Assembly (NCBI RefSeq): GCF_003071365.1
Contig: NZ_CP028960.1
Location: 1,302,001 to 1,366,000, forward strand
DNA: 64,000 nucleotides
Source of the DNA: Methyloceanibacter sp. wino2
GTDB lineage: Bacteria; Pseudomonadota; Alphaproteobacteria; Rhizobiales; Methyloligellaceae
Direction of reading: 5' to 3'
Position 1 is the stretch's first letter, and each line of letters opens with the position of its first letter. Made by a program: the position numbers and the translations under genes. This document shows positions 48,798-58,103 of the stretch, piece after piece. The notes under the pieces are model-generated. The model searched no databases, was not told where the DNA came from, and saw only the letters and a program-made list of their open reading frames with translations.

Positions 48798-49613
48798 ATG
48801 TATATGGATCAGACCACGGTCGGCGGAGAACCAGCCACCAAGGAATACGCAACGCTGATCGTGACGCGCGAGGGCAAAGTCGGGGTCATCACCCTCAACC
48901 GCCCGAAGGCGCTCAACGCGCTCAACTCCCAGCTCGTCGGCGAGCTGTGCGAAGTGCTCAACATCTTCGACAAGGATCCCGAGATCGGCTGCATCGTCAT
49001 TACCGGCGGCGAGAAGTCCTTCGCGGCCGGCGCCGATATCAAGGAGATGCAGAGCAAGACGTCCGTGGAGGCGTACAGCACCGCGTTCCTCGCGCCCTAC
49101 GACACGATCGCCGCGACCCGTAAGCCGATCATCGCCGCGGTTGCCGGCTACGCGCTCGGCGGCGGCTGCGAACTGGCGATGTCGTGCGACATCATCCTGG
49201 CCGCGGAGAATGCGGTGTTCGGTCAGCCGGAGATCAATCTCGGGATCATGCCGGGCGCCGGCGGCACCCAGCGCCTGACCCGCGCCGTGGGCAAGGCCAA
49301 GGCCATGGAGTTGTGCCTGACCGGCCGGCAGATGCGCGCCGACGAGGCCGAGCGCTCAAACCTCGTGAGCCGCGTCGTCCCGGTGGAGTCGCTCCACGAC
49401 GAGGCGATGAAGGCGGCCACCAAGATCGCCGACTTCCCGATCCACGTCGTCATGATGATCAAGGAGTCGATCAACCGGGGCTTCGTCACGACCCTGTCGG
49501 AGGGCGTTCGCTTCGAGCGGAACCAGTTCTACTCGCTGTTCGCCACCGAAGATCAGAAAGAGGGAATGGCCGCCTTCATCGAAAAGCGGAAACCCCAGTT
49601 CAAGAACCGCTAA
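48798..49613 (+). CDS. Enoyl-CoA hydratase/isomerase
   Basis: The 271-residue crotonase-family enzyme has the oxyanion loops [14 protein letters not shown] (about residues 75-88) and [17 protein letters not shown]. The two catalytic glutamates lie in GGGCELAMS and in the [17 protein letters not shown] region, as in mitochondrial-type short-chain hydratases. A start at 48798 is preceded by AAGGGA; ATG at 48804 is in frame. It follows mutM by 14 bases, as in many Hyphomicrobiales. Role: beta-oxidation or polyhydroxybutyrate-related CoA chemistry, substrate not readable. Confidence 0.93.
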   Translation: MYMDQTTVGGEPATKEYATLIVTREGKVGVITLNRPKALNALNSQLVGELCEVLNIFDKDPEIGCIVITGGEKSFAAGADIKEMQSKTSVEAYSTAFLAPYDTIAATRKPIIAAVAGYALGGGCELAMSCDIILAAENAVFGQPEINLGIMPGAGGTQRLTRAVGKAKAMELCLTGRQMRADEAERSNLVSRVVPVESLHDEAMKAATKIADFPIHVVMMIKESINRGFVTTLSEGVRFERNQFYSLFATEDQKEGMAAFIEKRKPQFKNR

Positions 49614-49625
49614 CTCCAGCCCTGG

Positions 49626-49654
49626 TTGACGCCTCGGAGGGCGCTCTGTATAGA
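49626..49654 (+). promoter_or_regulatory. Promoter of rpsT
   Basis: TTGACG (49626-49631) and TATAGA (49649-49654) with a 17-base spacer are the best match to a sigma70-type promoter in this part. Transcription would start near 49661, leaving a leader of about 69 bases before rpsT. Confidence 0.8.
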
Positions 49655-49729
49655 GCATGCCAAATTCGTATTTACGGCGCTTCCTGAGAGCCGCCCCAGG
49701 CGGACCGGAAGCCCTCAAGGATCCTGAAC

Positions 49730-49996
49730 ATGGCCAATACCAAGTCGGCGAAGAAAGCCGTTCGCCAGATTACCCGTCGTACCGCCGTCAATAAGACCCG
49801 GCGGAGCAACATGCGCAGCTACCTCCGCAAGGTCGAGGAGGCGATCGCCTCCGGCGACAAAGACGCAGCCCAGGCAGCCCTGCGCAGCGCTGAGCCGGTT
49901 GTCGCCCGCACGGCCCAGCTTGGCATCCTCCACCGCCGCGCGGCGTCGCGGAAGGTTTCGCGTCTTGCCAAGCGCGTCGGCGCCATGGGTGCGTAG
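49730..49996 (+). CDS. rpsT: 30S ribosomal protein S20
   Basis: The 88-residue basic helical protein begins [21 protein letters not shown] after the methionine and has [20 protein letters not shown] and [19 protein letters not shown], standard S20 blocks. An A/G-rich segment CAAGGATCC precedes the ATG. It stands alone between its own promoter and terminator, upstream of the dnaA control region. Confidence 0.97.
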   Translation: MANTKSAKKAVRQITRRTAVNKTRRSNMRSYLRKVEEAIASGDKDAAQAALRSAEPVVARTAQLGILHRRAASRKVSRLAKRVGAMGA

Positions 49997-50035
49997 CAGG
50001 CGCGTTTCGTCGCCTCTTTATCTGATGACATGACG

Positions 50036-50078
50036 GACCGGCCGGTTCCGCTTTCACGCGGCGCCGGGCGGTCTTTTT
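50036..50078 (+). terminator. Rho-independent terminator after rpsT
   Basis: The arms GACCG...CCGG...CCGC and GCGG...CCGG...CGGTC pair with two small internal loops around TTTCAC, and TTTTT follows directly. It begins 40 bases after the rpsT stop and closes that transcription unit before the non-coding region. Confidence 0.85.
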
Positions 50079-50268
50079 GCGTCTTGGCCTAGGGGCCGCA
50101 ATGCGCGCCATCGGCGGTGTGCCGGCCATGGGGATCGAGGCTTTCCGGCTGCGCCTGCGCGCGGCTCCAATTCGCTTCCGACGGACGTTTGGAACGGCGC
50201 TTCCTCCCGCACATTTGTGCTTGCATCGGGCGACGCTGACACTGCACCCGACGTGCTGCCCGTTTGTC

Positions 50269-50303
50269 TCAATTGCTTGACACTGAGATATCAATTGCTT
50301 GAC
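50269..50303. repeat. 13-bp direct repeat, 22-bp period
   Basis: TCAATTGCTTGAC occurs exactly at 50269-50281 and again at 50291-50303. A related TTTGCTTGATC lies at 50528-50538, so TTGCTTGA appears three times. The 22-bp period equals two helical turns, which suits cooperative protein binding on one face. Confidence 0.7.
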
Positions 50304-50352
50304 GGCTCTGTCATGGAATTGCCGCCTGCCAGTTGTGGCCCTGGCGCCTCAC

Positions 50353-50385
50353 TTTTCCACCGAATGTCCCTGGAAAAAAAATTTT
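50353..50385. promoter_or_regulatory. Inverted TTTTCCA pair with A/T tract, DnaA-box-like
   Basis: TTTTCCA (50353-50359) and TGGAAAA (50371-50377) are exact inverted copies, and the first reads TTTTCCACC, one base from a TTTTCCACA-type DnaA box. The second merges into A8T4 (50374-50385), a likely bent or easily melted tract. Confidence 0.4.
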
Positions 50386-50434
50386 CGCCCCTCGGAGGCG
50401 CAAAAAAGCTTTGGCGCGTAAGGCCGGTCTCGGT

Positions 50435-50524
50435 GACTCAGCCGATTCAGGCTTTTTGCACAGAGGCTTGAGGGGCGCCGATCAACAGTGAGTCTACTGA
50501 CGAATACTGACCTGAGCCAGAATC
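50435..50524. promoter_or_regulatory. Cluster of four GANTC methylation sites
   Basis: GACTC (50435), GATTC (50444), GAGTC (50490) and GAATC (50520) lie within 90 bases, where about one site per 256 bases is expected by chance. GANTC is the target of CcrM, whose methylation state regulates dnaA transcription and marks origins in alphaproteobacteria such as Caulobacter. Confidence 0.6.
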
Positions 50525-50532
50525 TCGTTTGC

Positions 50533-50561
50533 TTGATCGGTGGGAAGGGCGTGTGTATAGT
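50533..50561 (+). promoter_or_regulatory. Promoter upstream of the rhodanese-dnaA pair
   Basis: TTGATC (50533-50538) and TATAGT (50556-50561) with a 17-base spacer. Transcription would start near 50568, giving a leader of about 225 bases that begins with TTATCC and a GGGGA/TCCCC hairpin. The GANTC site at 50520 lies just upstream of the -35. Confidence 0.65.
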
Positions 50562-50794
50562 CTAGTTATCCGAACGGGGAAGTCCCCTCCTTACAATCGA
50601 GTACCTTGATCTTGGCCGTTGCCGAGACAGGATTTCTTTGTCTTGAGCGTGGGGCTTCATGAACATCTTGTGGAATGCTTATGCGTAAGTTGTGAATATT
50701 ACGTGCGTAAACCGCACAAGATCACCACGGATAGTGGGTGGCACGAATTCTGTACTTGTACCGTGCTCATGAATTTGGGGAGGAGGCTCGATAA

Positions 50795-51241
50795 TTGGGC
50801 GCGCGCATGGACAATTACACGGTCGATGAGGTTGATGTGGCGTCGACCTGGAGCGCTCTCCAGGGGAATCCTCGATCGCAGTTAGTCGATGTGCGTACAC
50901 GCGCGGAGTGGACTTATGTGGGCATCCCGGATCTGGGGGCCCTCGGCAAACGGGCTGTCCTTGTTGAGTGGCAGACCTTTCCCGACCAGTCCGTCGACCC
51001 GCGCTTTGCCGATCGCCTTGCACACGAGTTGCAGGCTCTCGGTGTCCAAGTAGACGACGATCTTTTCTTCATTTGCCGTTCTGGTAGCCGGAGCTTGGCC
51101 GCGGCCAACGCGATGGCGTCGGCGGGGTATCGCGCTTGTCACAACGTCTCGGAGGGGTTCGAAGGACCGCTCGACGACGATAGGCATCGGGGCATCCTGT
51201 CTGGTTGGAAAGCGACTGGGCTCCCCTGGCTACAGGGCTAG
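50795..51241 (+). CDS. Rhodanese-domain sulfurtransferase
   Basis: The 148-residue single rhodanese domain has the active-site loop FFICRSGSRSLAAA with Cys94, and the N-terminal SQLVDVRTRAEWTYVGIPDL. A TTG at 50795 is preferred because AGGAGG lies eight bases upstream; ATG at 50807 would be 20 bases from it. The family transfers sulfane sulfur, but the acceptor is unknown. It sits between rpsT and dnaA, probably cotranscribed with dnaA (gap 115 bases), which is not the usual neighbour in model species. Confidence 0.88.
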   Translation: MGARMDNYTVDEVDVASTWSALQGNPRSQLVDVRTRAEWTYVGIPDLGALGKRAVLVEWQTFPDQSVDPRFADRLAHELQALGVQVDDDLFFICRSGSRSLAAANAMASAGYRACHNVSEGFEGPLDDDRHRGILSGWKATGLPWLQG

Positions 51242-51356
51242 GAAGCCAGTCATTGGAACTGTCGGGATGGTCTGCGTCCAAGATTGTTGGCCGCTTCAGT
51301 AGCTGCGTACGGTGCGTGTTGGCGCGACAAAAAATGATTAGGGAAAGAACAATATC

Positions 51357-52817
51357 GTGGCAGAGGCACAAGCACGGGCTCACGACCATGGAGTCCATCA
51401 AGAGCAACAATGCGGCCCAGGCGAAGCTTGGACGCGCGTCAAATCCCGGCTGCGCGGCGAGGTGGGAGAGGACGTTTACGCAAGCTGGTTTCGGGGCGTC
51501 GAAGTCGACGACATCGCCGGCGGCGTCATCCATCTGACGGTCGCGACGCGCTTCCTGCGCAACTGGCTCAGAACCCATTATTACGACACCGTGCTGCGGC
51601 AGGTTCAGGGCGAGTGGCCCGATGCGGAACGCTTGGAGTTCTCCGTGCGGACACCGCATTTCACGGCCGAACCGCCGAAGGATGCGTGCATCCCGCGCCC
51701 GGTGTCGCCGCAGGTCTTGTCGGAACGCTCGGCCCTGCCGATGCCCTTGCGCACGGGCTATGACGGCTTCGAGGGGTCGCCGTTGGACCCGCGCCTGAGC
51801 TTCGGCAGCTTTGTCGTCGGCAACACCAACAAGCTCGCTCACGCGGCGGCCCATCAGGTGGCGCTGTCGTCGTCGAGCCCGCAGTCTCCATTCAACCCGT
51901 TGTTTCTTCACGGCAACGTTGGGCTGGGCAAGACCCACCTCCTGCATGCCATCGCCTGGGAGGTGAAGCGGCAGAAGCCGGAGGCCGAGGTTCTCTATCT
52001 CACCGCCGAGCGCTTCATGTCAGGCTTCGTACAGGCCTTGCGGGCACGCGACGCCCTCGCCTTCAAGGAGAAGCTCCGCAATATCGATATTCTCCTGATT
52101 GACGACATGGAGTTCCTGCAGGGCCCGACCATCCAGCAGGAGTTTTGCCACACGCTGAATTCGCTGATCGATGGCGGACGGCAGGTGGTCGTGGCCGCGG
52201 ACCGGGCGCCGACCCATCTCGACAAGCTCGATATGCGGATGCGCTCCCGCCTCGGCGGCGGTCTCGTGGCCGAAATGAAGGCCATGGACTACGACCTGCG
52301 CCACAAGATTCTCGAGAAGCGGGCGCTGGAAGCGTGCGCGGAGACGAATGGCCTCGAAGTGTCGGACACGGTCCTCGCCTTCCTGGCGGAGCGGTTGACC
52401 GAGAGCGGGCGCGAGCTTGAAGGCGCCGTCCACCGTCTGCGGGCGAGCTACCAGCTCACCGACGAGCCGGTCACCATCGCCGTGGCGGAACAGATCGTGC
52501 GCGATCTCATGCGCGGCGCCGAACCCCGCCGGGTGCGCATCGACGACATCCTGCGGACGGTGTCCAAGCACTACGGCGTCAATCGCAGCGACCTTCTTTC
52601 CGGGCGCCGGAACCGCTCCATCGTGCGGCCCCGGCAGATCGGAATGTATCTGGCCAAGCTGCTGACGTCCCGGTCGCTGCCCGAGATCGGACGCCGCTTC
52701 GGCAACCGCGACCACACGACGGTGCTGCATGCGATCCGCAAGATCGAGCAGTTGATGGGTGACGACACGCAGCTCCGCGAGGAGATTGAGCTGCTGAAAC
52801 GGCTCCTGCGCGACTAG
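51357..52817 (+). CDS. dnaA: Chromosomal replication initiator protein DnaA
   Basis: The 486-residue AAA+ protein opens oriC and loads the helicase. Domain I begins AWTRVKSRLRGEVGEDVYASWF. The Walker A is GNVGLGKTHLLHA near residue 186, Walker B LLIDDMEFL, and the C-terminal DNA-binding domain has the DnaA signature RRFGNRDHTTVLHAIRKIE. The start is a GTG at 51357 with AGGGAAAG upstream. An ATG-started frame in this segment is in the wrong register. The cluster dnaA-dnaN-recF-gyrB follows on the same strand. Confidence 0.97.
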   Translation: MAEAQARAHDHGVHQEQQCGPGEAWTRVKSRLRGEVGEDVYASWFRGVEVDDIAGGVIHLTVATRFLRNWLRTHYYDTVLRQVQGEWPDAERLEFSVRTPHFTAEPPKDACIPRPVSPQVLSERSALPMPLRTGYDGFEGSPLDPRLSFGSFVVGNTNKLAHAAAHQVALSSSSPQSPFNPLFLHGNVGLGKTHLLHAIAWEVKRQKPEAEVLYLTAERFMSGFVQALRARDALAFKEKLRNIDILLIDDMEFLQGPTIQQEFCHTLNSLIDGGRQVVVAADRAPTHLDKLDMRMRSRLGGGLVAEMKAMDYDLRHKILEKRALEACAETNGLEVSDTVLAFLAERLTESGRELEGAVHRLRASYQLTDEPVTIAVAEQIVRDLMRGAEPRRVRIDDILRTVSKHYGVNRSDLLSGRRNRSIVRPRQIGMYLAKLLTSRSLPEIGRRFGNRDHTTVLHAIRKIEQLMGDDTQLREEIELLKRLLRD

Positions 52818-52832
52818 GGCTTGAGGCTCGCG

Positions 52833-52861
52833 GGGCCCGGAGTTCGCTGCTCCGGGCCCCG
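52833..52861 (+). terminator. Perfect 11-bp hairpin after dnaA
   Basis: GGGGCCCGGAG-TTCGCTG-CTCCGGGCCCC is a perfect stem 15 bases after the dnaA stop. No T run follows, so it is either a weak or factor-dependent terminator or an mRNA 3' stabiliser. The rest of the 300-base gap to dnaN contains a GC-rich stretch of GGGAGCC/GGCTCC repeats and no recognised gene. Confidence 0.55.
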
Positions 52862-53117
52862 CCGCCTATTGTAGCCGCCATCGCGCCGCGCCAAGGCCCC
52901 TATCCACGTGGCCCTTGAACGCGTGGCGCACTTGCAAATTCCGCCGCATCACTGCAAGTTCACTGGGGTTTTTTGACGCGGGTTTTTCGCCCGCCTCCCC
53001 AAGGCTCCATCGGGAGCGCGGTGGCTCCAAGGGGAGCCCTGGCTCAGCCGGAATGCGGGTCTTGGACGGGGGACCGTTCAGCGGAAAAGACGCTAGATTT
53101 CGGGATACTCTCCAACC

Positions 53118-54233
53118 ATGCGCCTTACTATCGAGAAGCCGAAACTCGCCCGAGCCCTCGCCCATATGGCGAGCGTGGTCGAGCGCCGGAACACGATACC
53201 GATCCTGTCCAATGTGTTGCTCACGGCCGGCGACAATGCCTTGAAGCTGACCGCCACCGATCTCGACATGGAAGTGGTCGAGACGGTGGACTGCACCATC
53301 GCCGCCGACGGCGCCGTCACGGTGCCCGCGCATATGTTCAACGACATCGTGCGCAAACTCCCGGACGGAGACATCGCGATCGATCGCGACGCGGAGCAGG
53401 AACGCCTCACCATCACGTCCGGCCCCGCGCAATTCTCGCTGCAGACGCTGCCTGCCGACGATTTCCCGACCCTGTCGGTCGAGGATCTCGACCATGCCTT
53501 CACGGTGCCGGCGGCCGATCTCAAGCGCCTCATCGAAAAGACCCGCTTTGCGATCTCGACCGAAGAGACCCGGTACTATCTGAACGGCATCTATCTGCAT
53601 GCCGCCGAGACCGACGGCAAAGAGACGTTGCGGGCGGTCGCCACGGACGGCCACCGGCTGGCGCAGGTGGAGATCGCTCTGCCGGCCGGCGCCAAGGGCA
53701 TGCCGGGCGTGATCGTGCCGCGCAAAACGGTGGCGGACCTGCTGCGTCTGACGGAAGCGGGCGACGAGGATATCCGCATCGAGCTGTCGCCCTCCAAGAT
53801 CCGCGTGTCCGCCGGTCAGATCGTTCTGACCTCGAAGCTGATCGACGGCACGTTCCCGGACTATGAGCGCGTGATCCCGCAAGGCAACGACAAGCGCCTC
53901 GAACTGGACAACGTGACCTTCGAGCAGGCTGTGGACCGGGTCTCGACCCTCTCGAACGACAAGGGCCGGGCGGTGAAACTTGCCCTCGCCGGCGACACGC
54001 TCACCCTCACGGTCAATAATCCGGAGTCCGGCAGCGCCACGGAGGAGTTGCCGGTCAGCTATGACGCCGATCCGCTGGAGATCGGCTTCAACGCCCGCTA
54101 CCTGCTCGACATCGCGCAGCAGCTGGAAAGCGAGACGGCCGAGTTCCTTTTCGCCGATCCCGGCTCGCCGACGATGGTCCGCGACGTGAAAGATACATCG
54201 ACCCTCTACGTGCTGATGCCGATGCGGGTATGA
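53118..54233 (+). CDS. dnaN: DNA polymerase III subunit beta (sliding clamp)
   Basis: The 371-residue clamp ring subunit has three repeating clamp domains. Its family blocks are VVERRNTIPILSNVLL near the start, LRAVATDGHRLAQVE in the second domain and the C-terminal LYVLMPMRV, which contributes to partner binding. It overlaps recF by four bases (ATGA), which indicates coupled translation. The start is the ATG at 53118. Confidence 0.97.
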   Translation: MRLTIEKPKLARALAHMASVVERRNTIPILSNVLLTAGDNALKLTATDLDMEVVETVDCTIAADGAVTVPAHMFNDIVRKLPDGDIAIDRDAEQERLTITSGPAQFSLQTLPADDFPTLSVEDLDHAFTVPAADLKRLIEKTRFAISTEETRYYLNGIYLHAAETDGKETLRAVATDGHRLAQVEIALPAGAKGMPGVIVPRKTVADLLRLTEAGDEDIRIELSPSKIRVSAGQIVLTSKLIDGTFPDYERVIPQGNDKRLELDNVTFEQAVDRVSTLSNDKGRAVKLALAGDTLTLTVNNPESGSATEELPVSYDADPLEIGFNARYLLDIAQQLESETAEFLFADPGSPTMVRDVKDTSTLYVLMPMRV

Positions 54234-55429
54234 CCGCGAGCCCAAACGAACACACGATAAAGATCGACCAGACCGACCCGGCCGAGACCGGCACAACGAC
54301 CCTTTCCGTCCGCACCCTGAAGCTTTCGGACTTTCGCAACTACGCGTCCGCCCGGCTGGACCTCGACGCGCGCCCGGTGGTCCTTGTCGGCGAGAACGGA
54401 TCGGGCAAGACCAATCTCCTCGAAGCGGTGTCACTGCTCGGGCCCGGCCACGGCTTGCGCGGACGTCCCTATGCCGAGCTCGCGCGCAAGGACGGCCAGG
54501 GCGGCTTTGCGATCGCCGCCACCATTCGGACGTGCCACGGCGAACTCGATATCGGAACGGGCTACACGCCGCGTCCGGGCGAGGACGGCACGGGGCGCAC
54601 CGTCCGCATCGCGGGCAAGGACGCGAGCGCCGGCGCACTCGGCGACTACGTGAAACAGGTTTTCCTCATCCCGGCCATGGATGGGCTCTTCACCGGCGGC
54701 GGGTCGGACCGGCGGCGCTTCCTCGACCGTCTCGTTGTCGCGATCGCGCCCGGCCTTCGAACATCGCTCAGCCGCTATGAGCGGGCCATGCGCCAGCGCA
54801 ATCGGCTGTTCCAGATGCGCGAGTACGGGAGGAGCCTATTCGAGGGGCTGGAAGAGCAGATGGCCGAAGCCGGCGTCGCCATCGCCGCGGCGCGGCTCGA
54901 CGCGGTGGAACGGCTCTCCGCCCTCATCGACGAGCGGCGCGAAGCCCAAGACCAAACGCCTTTCCCCCATGCGGTGCTGGCGCTGCACGGCACGGTGGAG
55001 GCCGACCTCGCGGAACGGTCGGCAACCGAGGCCGAAGATGCCTTTCGGATCCTGTTGGAGGAAGGCCGGGAGCGGGACCGGGCCGCGTCCCGCACCCTCG
55101 AAGGCCCGCATCGGAGCGATCTCCTGGTGGTGCATGGGCCCAAAAACGCCCCTGCCGCCATCTGCTCCTCGGGCGAGCAAAAGGCCCTGTTGCTGGGGCT
55201 CGTCCTGGCCAAAGCCGAGCTCATCAAGACCATGGAAGGGATCGCCCCGCTCGTGCTCCTAGACGAGGTCGCGGCCCACCTGGACGGCGTCCGCCGCGAG
55301 GCCCTTTTTGCCGAGATTCTAAGGCTAAAAGTCCAGGCCTGGATGACCGGAACGGACAAGGAACTTTTTTCACCTTTGGCACAAAGTGCTCAGATTCTGG
55401 ACGTGAATCGGGGTATAATATCTCCATGA
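54230..55429 (+). CDS. recF: DNA replication and repair protein RecF
   Basis: The 399-residue SMC-like ATPase supports recombinational repair of gaps. Its Walker A is GENGSGKTNLLEAVSLL near residue 55, the signature motif is SSGEQKALLLGLVLAKAEL, and Walker B is LVLLDEVAAHLD. FRNYASARLDLD is the N-terminal lobe block. The start overlaps the dnaN stop. A gyrB promoter appears inside its last codons. Confidence 0.95.
   Translation: MTASPNEHTIKIDQTDPAETGTTTLSVRTLKLSDFRNYASARLDLDARPVVLVGENGSGKTNLLEAVSLLGPGHGLRGRPYAELARKDGQGGFAIAATIRTCHGELDIGTGYTPRPGEDGTGRTVRIAGKDASAGALGDYVKQVFLIPAMDGLFTGGGSDRRRFLDRLVVAIAPGLRTSLSRYERAMRQRNRLFQMREYGRSLFEGLEEQMAEAGVAIAAARLDAVERLSALIDERREAQDQTPFPHAVLALHGTVEADLAERSATEAEDAFRILLEEGRERDRAASRTLEGPHRSDLLVVHGPKNAPAAICSSGEQKALLLGLVLAKAELIKTMEGIAPLVLLDEVAAHLDGVRREALFAEILRLKVQAWMTGTDKELFSPLAQSAQILDVNRGIISP
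55414..55419 (+). promoter_or_regulatory. Probable -10 of a gyrB promoter inside the end of recF
   Basis: A perfect TATAAT stands at 55414-55419, preceded by GGGG and with no TTGACA-like -35. The leader to the gyrB start would be about 90 bases. A single hexamer in a GC-rich region is notable but not decisive. Confidence 0.4.
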
Positions 55430-55515
55430 TTCACACGTTCGCCGGCACCCCCGCTTGGGACCCTTGCCTGGCCCTCGAACGACCCTCGAAACCGTTTCCA
55501 AAAGTACATTCGTAG

Positions 55516-57951
<2,436 letters not shown>

Positions 57952-58103
57952 CCGCGCTGTCAGGCCACATTCCTTAACGGGATGGCAACATGGCTGTCCT
58001 AGGGTGCTTGCAGTGGAAGACCCCCAAGGTCTTGACGTGGCCAAGGTTCTGCCGCGGCGGCGGCAAGGCCCATCTCCATCGTTTGCACGGAGTGTAGTTG
58101 CGT

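Larger units (their letters stand above)
50079..50794. other. Long non-coding region upstream of the rhodanese and dnaA; candidate oriC/dnaA control region
   Basis: About 716 bases hold no convincing gene. Short open frames (for example 50217-50471) lack ribosome-binding sites and conserved features. The region is visibly richer in A/T than its neighbours. It contains a 13-bp direct repeat, an inverted TTTTCCA pair beside an A8T4 tract, four GANTC sites, TTATCC at 50566-50571, paired TACTGAC (50495-50511), a palindrome TTACGTGCGTAA (50699-50710) beside TTATGCGTAA (50679-50688), and a sigma70-type promoter. Perfect 9-bp DnaA boxes are absent, so calling this oriC is tentative. Chromosomal origins of this order are often elsewhere (near hemE). 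Confidence 0.45.

Noticed and set aside
50217-50471. 84-residue frame in the non-coding region before dnaA
   Set aside because: No ribosome-binding site and no recognisable composition. It overlaps the direct repeats and GANTC sites.
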